Origin: Actinacidiphila alni
GTDB taxonomy: Bacteria; Actinomycetota; Actinomycetes; Streptomycetales; Streptomycetaceae
Reading direction: 5' to 3'
NCBI RefSeq assembly: GCF_900112845.1
Contig: NZ_FONG01000008.1
Span: 248,001 to 312,000 of the forward strand
Length of the DNA: 64,000 bases
Part shown: one piece after another, positions 57,896 to 64,000 of the stretch
How the letters are laid out: the number at the start of each line of letters is the position of its first letter
How positions within the stretch are numbered: the first letter of the stretch is position 1
Translations under genes and position numbers: made by a program
The notes under the pieces: model-generated
Database searches by the model: none
Told to the model about the DNA's origin: nothing
The model's input: only the letters and a program-made list of their open reading frames with translations

Positions 57896-58999
57896 CTACG
57901 CGGCCGGGTAGCGGTCGAGCCAGGCCGGGCTGGCGCCGGTGGGGCCGTGCAGGGCCGGGGCCTGCGTCATCTCCATGGCGAAGTCGTCCGCGAGCTGGAG
58001 GAGCGTGGCCCGCCCCTCCAGCTCGGCTATCCAGGCCGGCGGCAGCGCCGTCTCCCCGTGCTGCACGCCCAGCAGATTGCCGCAGATCGAGCCGGTCGAG
58101 TCGCTGTCGCCGGAGTGGTTGACGGCCAGCAGCAGCCCGTGTCGTACGTCCTCGGCGACCAGCGCGCAGTACACCCCGATCGCCAGCGACTCCTCCGCCG
58201 TCCAGCCCTCCCCCAGCGCTTCCACCCGCTGCGGCGACGGCATGCCCTGCCGTACGGCGCCGAGCGCGCTCTGCAGCGCGTCCGTGGTCTCCTGGTGGCC
58301 GGGGCGGGCGCCGAGCAGCGCCAGCGCGTGCTGCACCGAACCGTCCAGCGCCTCGCCGCGCGCCAGCCCGTGCACGATCACCGCGAAGGCGCCCGCCGCG
58401 AGCTGGCCCGTCGGATGGCCGTGCGTCTGCGCCGCGCACTCCACGGCGAGCTGGAAGACCAACTGCGGCTCCCAGCCCACCAGCAGCCCGAACGGCGCCG
58501 ACCGCATCACCGTGCCGCACCCCTTGGAACCGGGGTTCTTCGGCTCCTCCAGCGTGCCCATCCGGTCGTCCGACAGCCCGGAAAGGCACGCCTCGCCCGG
58601 CGCCCGCCGCGCGTAGAGCCACTCCTCGCGGGCCAGCCACCCCATGTCCTTGCGGCGCTCGTCCGGGCCCCACTCGCTCTGCGTCGCCGCCCAGCGGCGG
58701 TACGCCCGGTGGATGTCGGTCGGCGGGTGCCACGCCCCGGTGTCCCGGCGCACCTGCGCCCTGATCAGGCCCTCCACCGTGAACATCGTCATCTGCGTGT
58801 CATCGGTGACGGCGCCCCGTCTGCCGTACGCCGTGACGTAGTCCGTCACACCGTCCGCGCCGTGATCGCGCTGGATCGCCTCGAGCGACTCGAACTCCAC
58901 ACCCGCGCCCAACGCGTCGCCGATCGCCCCGCCGAGCAGGCATCCCCGCACGCGGCTGCGGAAGTCCTGCTGCTGCGCGCGGCCCCAGACAGCGGTCAA
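57896..58999 (-). CDS. ADP-ribosylglycohydrolase (DraG-like)
   Basis: 367 residues from a TTG with AGGGG 6 bases upstream. RGCLLGGAIGDALGAGVEF, AVTDDTQMTMFTVEGL and NHSGDSDSTGSICGNLLG hold the metal-binding Asp/Thr/Asp residues of the DraG fold. It would remove ADP-ribose from proteins or nucleic acids. TTG start is rare but no better one is near. Confidence 0.92.
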   Translation of the reverse strand: MTAVWGRAQQQDFRSRVRGCLLGGAIGDALGAGVEFESLEAIQRDHGADGVTDYVTAYGRRGAVTDDTQMTMFTVEGLIRAQVRRDTGAWHPPTDIHRAYRRWAATQSEWGPDERRKDMGWLAREEWLYARRAPGEACLSGLSDDRMGTLEEPKNPGSKGCGTVMRSAPFGLLVGWEPQLVFQLAVECAAQTHGHPTGQLAAGAFAVIVHGLARGEALDGSVQHALALLGARPGHQETTDALQSALGAVRQGMPSPQRVEALGEGWTAEESLAIGVYCALVAEDVRHGLLLAVNHSGDSDSTGSICGNLLGVQHGETALPPAWIAELEGRATLLQLADDFAMEMTQAPALHGPTGASPAWLDRYPAA

Positions 59000-59114
59000 A
59001 GCGGTCCCCTTCGATCAGCCCCGATCCGAACCCGTTCTGCGCCTGCACCATAGCCGACCCGACTGGGAGCGGAAGGGGGCCGTGGGGTGTATGAGGCGCC
59101 CGGGCCCGCCGCCC

Positions 59115-59759
59115 CTAAACCTTGTCCGGATCCGGTACGCACCGGACCGCGCAGGCGAGCGCGTCGAGGTCGGGGAGGACGTCGAGGAAGCGCTGGTGGT
59201 CCCAGGCATACGTGAAGATGTGGACGTCAGTGTCGAACCCGTCATCGCGGAAGACGTAATTGGCCTGGTCGTACCGGCCCGGCTGACCGGACTCCTCGGA
59301 ATACCCGCTCCACAGGGCCCTGACGCCGGTTCCCAGGGCTTCGGTCTCGAACCACTCGGCGGCCGGCTGTGTCGTCGCGGTCTCGGCGCCCCAATAGCCG
59401 TAGTACTGGAAAGCCTCTTCCCGTGTGCCCACGCGCTTCCACAGGCCGATGCCGACCGCGACCGGGATCTTCGTCGAATCGCGGCAGTCGAAGAAGAGCT
59501 TGTGCGCCGCGGCCTTGCCCGCGAGTTCGTGCCGCGCCACGACGAGTGACCGCGCGAACGGCAGCACTTCCTTCTTGACGACCCTTTTCGTCAGCTCATG
59601 GCCGGCCCGCCGTACCCGGTCGCCCGCGTAGTCGAAGGCCCACTCGGCGGCGTCGGCCCATTTGGTGCCCTCGAACACGATCGGAATCGGAAACCACACG
59701 TCCCGGTCGTAATCGACCGCCGCCCAATTGTCGGTGACCTTGCGCTGGTCGAAACTCAC
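59115..59759 (-). CDS. Conserved protein of a WXG100-linked operon (third partner)
   Basis: 214 residues from a GTG (VSFDQRKVTDNWAAVDYDRD) with GGGAGG close by. Conserved phrases WFPIPIVFEGTKWADAAEWA, VAVGIGLWKRVGTREEAFQY and FTYAWDHQRFLDVLPDLDAL. It is found in many actinobacteria beside the next gene; no function is assigned. Coupled by GTGA. Cytoplasmic, alpha/beta; possibly an immunity or chaperone protein. Confidence 0.75.
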   Translation of the reverse strand: MSFDQRKVTDNWAAVDYDRDVWFPIPIVFEGTKWADAAEWAFDYAGDRVRRAGHELTKRVVKKEVLPFARSLVVARHELAGKAAAHKLFFDCRDSTKIPVAVGIGLWKRVGTREEAFQYYGYWGAETATTQPAAEWFETEALGTGVRALWSGYSEESGQPGRYDQANYVFRDDGFDTDVHIFTYAWDHQRFLDVLPDLDALACAVRCVPDPDKV

Positions 59760-60370
59760 ACTTCCTCCCGGTCGTGCCGCTGTTCCTCGTACTGCCAGCG
59801 GAAGGTGCTCATGATCGCGTCGAACAGCGTGCAGAGCAGTTCCGCCACGTCGTCGTCCGGGCTGCCCTGTCCGAGGGTGGAAAAGGACGACAGCAGCCAG
59901 CTGTCGGCCGTGCCGGGGACGGGCAGCAGATATTCGACGCGGCGGGAGGCGTAGGCCACGTCGCGTTCCGGATCGGCGTCGTACGTCCGCTCCGTGCGCA
60001 TGCCGGGTGTACCGCCGAGGGTCGTCGGCCCGGCCCCTTCGGTCGTGGCGATGACCTCGGCCAGGACCTGGCCCGCGTCCGGGGCGCCCTGCTCGGCGAA
60101 TTCGACGTACGAGATCAGGAAGGACGCGGGGAGATTGCGTTCGCGGTGGCCGAGGGGCAGGAAGAGGTCGACGCCCGCATTGCGCCGGGCCTCGGCGACC
60201 GAACGCATCAGCCGGGCCTCGACCTCGCGCCGGTACTGCGCCACCTGATCCCGCCCATGTCTGGCGAAGGCCCGGTCGAGGAGTGCGGAGATCGCGCGTT
60301 CGGTGCCGCGCTGGACGGGGATCTTCTGCCATTCCCTGGGAACGACGAGCCGGTAGCCGGTCACGGTCAT
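59756..60370 (-). CDS. Conserved protein of a WXG100-linked operon (second partner)
   Basis: 204 residues, MTVTGYRLVVPREWQKIPVQ onward, with helices AISALLDRAFARHGRDQVAQ and strands RRNAGVDLFLPLGHRERNLP, then EYLLPVPGTADSWLLSSFST and ELLCTLFDAIMSTFRW. Family common in actinobacteria next to type-VII-type proteins. ATGA and GTGA overlaps with both neighbours. Function unknown. Confidence 0.75.
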   Translation of the reverse strand: MTVTGYRLVVPREWQKIPVQRGTERAISALLDRAFARHGRDQVAQYRREVEARLMRSVAEARRNAGVDLFLPLGHRERNLPASFLISYVEFAEQGAPDAGQVLAEVIATTEGAGPTTLGGTPGMRTERTYDADPERDVAYASRRVEYLLPVPGTADSWLLSSFSTLGQGSPDDDVAELLCTLFDAIMSTFRWQYEEQRHDREEV

Positions 60371-61256
60371 CGGCCGACCTCCGCCGTGGTCAGTTCCTTG
60401 AGCCGGGCGAAGGCGTCCCAGCGCGGCGCGGTGTCGCCCTCGACCTCGGGGTGCAGCGGGCCACCCTTGAAGCCGTTGCCCATCCAGTTGATCAGGTCGC
60501 TGCCGCCGCTCCAGTGGCCGAAGGCGCCGGGATTCCCTCGGCTGAGCACGTCGATGCCTTCGGTGGCGGCCTTGATCGCGGAGGTCGCGCCCTCCTCGAA
60601 CTCCGACCCCGCCCGCAGCATCGACGCCACGCCCTCGGACAGCTCGACCGACGTGTCCATCACCCCCTTGACCACCGTGCTGATCCGCAGCGTGGCGATC
60701 GCGACGATGTCGAGGCCGACGTCCATCCACGAGCCGTCGCCGCTCAGCGCGAGCGCCGTATGGCCCGCCAGGGCGCCGAGCATGAAAGCGGCGAGGACTC
60801 CGGTGGCGATGTCGAGGCCCGGGATGAACAGCGAGGCGATCACGAGGCCCGTGACGATCCACGTACAGATGTCGGCGAGGACCTTGATCAGGCCCGCGTG
60901 CTGGTGGACGAAGTCCTTGAAGCCGTCCCAGCGGCTGTCCTTGAGGCCGTCGTGCTCGGCGTCCTCGATGCGTTGCTTCCAGTGGCTCGCGCGGTCGTCG
61001 CGGTGCTGCTTGATGTCGGCCAACTGGCGCCTGGCGGCGGCAAGTTCGCCCTGGGCGGCGTCGCGGGCGTGGGCCGCCTTCCGCTGCTCGGGGGTCGGGG
61101 CAGCAGGGGTGCCGGGGGCGTCGGGATGTGGGCCCGGGTCCACATGGCCATCCGGCTCAGGCGCGTGGCCTCGGCGCGGACTTCGTACGGGTCGCCGGGT
61201 ATCGGGTCGCGGCTCTCGTCCAGTACGTCCCATTCGGGGTCGGGCGGCCTGCTCAT
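60367..61256 (-). pseudogene. Type-VII-associated large protein, frame broken
   Basis: The start (MSRPPDPEWDVLDESRDPIP, GDPYEVRAEATRLSRMA) and the end (TPEQRKAAHARDAAQGELAA, WKQRIEDAEHDGLKDSRWDG, VIASLFIPGLDIATG) belong to one known type of protein but are in different frames; the switch lies between about 61,040 and 61,150. The helical middle expected between them is also missing. The remaining part has two or three membrane helices. It looks like an internal deletion with frameshift; a sequencing error is possible. Confidence 0.7.
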
Positions 61257-61570
61257 GGGTGCTGCTTCTCCCCGGATCCGTGGTGGACGCCGCCCTTGGA
61301 CTCGTCGGCGAGCTTCTTGTCGACGTCCTTGAACGCCTCCATCGTCTTCTCGGCCATCTCGCCCATCGCCTGGATCCTGTCCAGCAGTTTGTGCCGGTGG
61401 TAGTTCCAGTTGTGGGCGAAGTCGTGCATGGCGTGGGCCATGTCGCCGCTGCCGAGCGCGTCCTTGACGTCGTCCTGGTGGTCGCCGGTGTCCTCCAGTT
61501 CGCGCTGGATGGACTTGAGATCGCGCGTCGATTCCTCGAGCCGGTCGTAGGAGACCTTGAGGTCCGTCAT
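61253..61570 (-). CDS. WXG100-like (ESX) small helical protein
   Basis: 105 residues: two helices, MTDLKVSYDRLEESTRDLKS through VKDALGSGDMAHAMHDFAHN and WNYHRHKLLDRIQAMGEMAE, with a W-x-x-H turn in place of WXG. Such proteins are exported by or assist type VII secretion. First gene of the coupled operon; ATGA overlap with the broken gene. Confidence 0.8.
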   Translation of the reverse strand: MTDLKVSYDRLEESTRDLKSIQRELEDTGDHQDDVKDALGSGDMAHAMHDFAHNWNYHRHKLLDRIQAMGEMAEKTMEAFKDVDKKLADESKGGVHHGSGEKQHP

Positions 61571-61779
61571 CGCCGCCCGCCGCTCCCCCCGTGTACCGCT
61601 TCCACTTGCGCATCTGGCCGCGCGTGAGCACCGCGTGACACTGGGTGCACACGTGCAACCCTCACCTATCGGCGGGAGAGGGGCCAGGCTCCCGGGGAAG
61701 CTTTGCGGGGGTTTTGCAGGTGCGCGGGGTTCCGTTGACGCCGGTCACAGGGTCGGCGGCCCGCGCGGCGGACGTACGG
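61571..61779. other. Intergenic region with a possible gene relic
   Basis: Minus strand 61658-61590 would read MHVCTQCHAVLTRGQMRKWK RYTGG, a CxxC-bearing peptide that has no stop before running into the WXG gene frame. Otherwise no gene is seen; the region should hold promoters for the WXG operon and the fbiC terminator. Confidence 0.3.
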
Positions 61780-64000
61780 TCAGTCGCCCAGGACCGGGAG
61801 CAGCTCCGGGAGGTGGCCGTCCGAGGCGAGGCCGGCGGCGAGGCGTTCTTCCGGGACCTCGCCGTAGAGGGTGGTGCGCTGGCGGGCGGGGCGGCCGGCG
61901 GCCTCGGCGATGGCGACGAGGTCGCGGATCGAGCGGTAGGAGCCGTAACTGGAGCCCGCCATACGGGAGATGGTCTCCTCCATCAGCGTGCCGCCGAGGT
62001 CGTTGGCGCCGGAGCGGAGCATTTCGGCGGCGCCGTCCGCGCCGAGCTTGACCCAGCTGGTCTGGATGTTGGTGATGTGCGGGTGGAGCAGCAGGCGGGC
62101 CATGGCGGTGACGGCGCGGTTGTCGCGGGCGGTCGGTCCGGGGCGGGCGATGCCGGCCAGATAGACGGGCGCGTTGGTGTGGATGAAGGGGAGGGTGACG
62201 AATTCGGTGAAGCCGCCGGTCTCCTGCTGGATGCGGGCGAGCAGGCGCAGGTGGCCGAGCCAGTGGTGCGGCTGGTCGACGTGGCCGTACATCATCGTGG
62301 ACGAGGACCGTATGCCCAGGGCGTGGGCGGCCTTGACGACCTCGATCCAGGTGGCGGTGGGCAGTTTGCCCTTGGTGAGGACCCAGCGGACCTCGTCGTC
62401 GAGGATCTCGGCGGCGGTGCCGGGGATGGAGTCAAGGCCGGCCTCCTTGGCGGCGGCCAGCCAGTCGCCGATCGACATCCCGGTACGGGTGGCGCCGTTG
62501 ACGACCTCCATCGGTGAGAAGGCGTGCATGTGCATGCCCGGGACGCGGGTCTTGACGGCCCGCGCGATGTCGAAATACGCGGTGCCCGGCAGGTCGGGGT
62601 GGATGCCGCCCTGCATGCAGACCTCGGTGGCGCCGACGTCCCACGCCTGCTGGACGCGGTCGGCGACCTGCTCCATGGACAGGGTGTACGCGTCGGCGTC
62701 GGTGCGGCGCTGCGCGAAGGCGCAGAAACGGCAGCCGGTGTAGCAGACGTTGGTGAAGTTGATGTTGCGGGTGACGACGTACGTCACCTCGTCGCCGACG
62801 ACCGCGCGCCGCAGGTCGTCGGCGATGCGGCAGAGCGCGTCCAGGGCGGGTCCGTCGGCGTGCAGCAGGGCCAGCGCCTCGGCGTCGGTGAGGCGGGTCG
62901 GGTCGTCGGCGGCCACCTTGAGGGCGGCCATGACGTCGGCGTCGACCCGGTCGGGGACCATGCCGGGGGCGGCCTGCTCCTTGATCTCCGACCAGTCGCC
63001 GTACACCTCGTCGAAGTCGTCGCGGCGGTCGCCCGTACGCCCTTCGGTGTCGATGGTGCGGTGCAGGTCGGTGCGGCCGGTGGGCGCCAGCGAGAAGCCC
63101 TCGTCGGGCTCCTGCCACGGGCGGCCCTCGACGGCCGCGCCCTCGACGGCGAGTCCGGTGGCGGGGTCGGCGAGCGCGCCCACGTGCGGCAGCAGCCGCG
63201 GGTCGAGCCAGGGCTCGCCGCGCTGGATGAACTCCGGGTAGATCGTGAGGCGTTCCCGCAGGGCGAAGCCGGACTCGGCGGTACGGGCGGCGAGTTCGTC
63301 GATCTGCGGCCAGGGGCGTTCGGGGTTGACGTGGTCGGGGGTGAGCGGCGAGACGCCGCCCCAGTCGTCGATGCCTGCCTCGATGAAGCGGGCGTATTCG
63401 CCGTCGACGAGATTCGGCGGCGCCTGGATGCGGGCGGCCGGGCCGAGCACGATCCTGGCGACGGCGATGGCCGCGGCCAGCTCCTCCAGTTCGGCGTCGG
63501 GCATGCCGCGCATCGCGGTGTCCGGCTTGGCGCGGAAGTTCTGGATGATGACTTCCTGGACGCCGTGGTAGCGGCGGGCGGTCCTGCGGATCGCGAAGAG
63601 CGAGTCGGCGCGCTCCTCGTACGTCTCGCCGATGCCGATGAGGATGCCGGTGGTGAACGGCACATTGGAGCGGCCCGCGTCCTCCAGGACGCGCAGCCGG
63701 ACGGCCGGTTCCTTGTCGGGCGAGCCGTAGTGCGGGCCGCCGGGCTCGGACCACAGCCGGGTCGCGGTGGTCTCCAGCATCATGCCCATGGACGGTGCGA
63801 CGGGCTTGAGCCGTTGCAGGTCGGTCCAGCTCAGCACACCGGGGTTGAGGTGCGGCAGCAGGCCCGTCTCCTCCAGCACCCGGATCGACATGGCGCGCAC
63901 ATACGCGAGCGTGTCGTCGTAGCCGTGCGCGTCGAGCCATTCGCGGGCTTCGGGCCAGCGGTCCTCGGGGCGGTCGCCGAGGGTGAACAGCGCTTCCTTG
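61780..64000 (-). CDS. fbiC: F420 cofactor FO synthase FbiC (partial, 5' end outside window)
   Basis: 740 residues seen of about 860. It is the fused CofG/CofH radical-SAM enzyme that makes the deazaflavin FO from tyrosine and a riboflavin precursor. The CofG part lacks its N-terminal cysteines, which lie past the edge. The CofH part has its cluster motif [20 protein letters not shown] (CxxxCxxC). Other phrases: [20 protein letters not shown] and [18 protein letters not shown]. The frame continues to base 64000. Confidence 0.96.
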   Translation of the reverse strand, partial: KEALFTLGDRPEDRWPEAREWLDAHGYDDTLAYVRAMSIRVLEETGLLPHLNPGVLSWTDLQRLKPVAPSMGMMLETTATRLWSEPGGPHYGSPDKEPAVRLRVLEDAGRSNVPFTTGILIGIGETYEERADSLFAIRRTARRYHGVQEVIIQNFRAKPDTAMRGMPDAELEELAAAIAVARIVLGPAARIQAPPNLVDGEYARFIEAGIDDWGGVSPLTPDHVNPERPWPQIDELAARTAESGFALRERLTIYPEFIQRGEPWLDPRLLPHVGALADPATGLAVEGAAVEGRPWQEPDEGFSLAPTGRTDLHRTIDTEGRTGDRRDDFDEVYGDWSEIKEQAAPGMVPDRVDADVMAALKVAADDPTRLTDAEALALLHADGPALDALCRIADDLRRAVVGDEVTYVVTRNINFTNVCYTGCRFCAFAQRRTDADAYTLSMEQVADRVQQAWDVGATEVCMQGGIHPDLPGTAYFDIARAVKTRVPGMHMHAFSPMEVVNGATRTGMSIGDWLAAAKEAGLDSIPGTAAEILDDEVRWVLTKGKLPTATWIEVVKAAHALGIRSSSTMMYGHVDQPHHWLGHLRLLARIQQETGGFTEFVTLPFIHTNAPVYLAGIARPGPTARDNRAVTAMARLLLHPHITNIQTSWVKLGADGAAEMLRSGANDLGGTLMEETISRMAGSSYGSYRSIRDLVAIAEAAGRPARQRTTLYGEVPEERLAAGLASDGHLPELLPVLGD

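Noticed and set aside
61590..61658. CxxC peptide upstream of the WXG gene as a gene
   Set aside because: No stop of its own before running into the neighbouring gene and no ribosome site; kept only as a possible relic.

Overview
The window is very GC-rich DNA (about 70% or more) with GTG starts, ATGA/GTGA stop-start overlaps and gene families typical of Streptomyces: FbiC for F420, an XRE/DUF397 pair, a GPP34 protein, an ECF41 sigma factor and PanD. It is the junction between a temperate siphovirus prophage (1 to about 35,724) and conserved host chromosome (about 35,725 to 64,000). The left end of the prophage lies outside the window.

Prophage, structural half (1-18,649, almost all minus strand). 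Read from right to left it is an HK97-type morphogenesis operon: HNH endonuclease, small and large terminase, a 57-residue membrane protein, portal, prohead protease, major capsid, head-tail connectors, tail terminator, major tail tube, a tail chaperone with a probable -1 frameshift product, tape measure, minor tail proteins and a CHAP-type endolysin cut by the window edge. Genes are tightly coupled.

Prophage, middle (18,646-23,445). Small zinc and HTH proteins are followed by a coupled run of membrane proteins that resembles the Spd plasmid-spread genes of Streptomyces conjugative elements, but no TraB/FtsK translocase is visible. A divergent ribbon-helix-helix gene sits beside two identical palindromes placed in overlapping promoters.

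Prophage, replication and recombination (23,448-33,050). SSB, a DnaB-N/RecA-fold helicase, a winged-helix initiator-like protein, a UvrD-like helicase and a Sak4-like recombinase are found among many small Cys-rich or membrane proteins. The initiator-like gene carries an array of inverted repeats inside its coding sequence that keeps its DNA sequence but changes reading frame. This is a strong candidate for an internal replication origin, as in lambda O, and is the most interesting object in the window.

Lysogeny and integration (33,047-35,724). Two divergent XRE genes flank a region with five copies of a 13-bp operator-like motif. A tyrosine integrase follows and ends at a remnant of tRNA-Arg(CCT), the right attachment site. 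The intact tRNA gene should lie beyond the left edge.

Host side. In order: ECF41 sigma factor with its epimerase and a matching promoter; a conserved unknown; RluA pseudouridine synthase; a two-domain VOC protein; panD; FUSC transporter with divergent MarR; copZ-copA behind a CsoR box; a winged-helix protein; a rhomboid-like protein; a D,D-carboxypeptidase with a long acidic cytoplasmic region; GPP34; XRE/DUF397; an aminotransferase; a sodium:solute symporter; an ADP-ribosylglycohydrolase; a WXG100/type-VII-linked four-gene operon whose large member is broken; and fbiC, cut by the right edge. No CRISPR array, rRNA gene or intact insertion sequence was seen.
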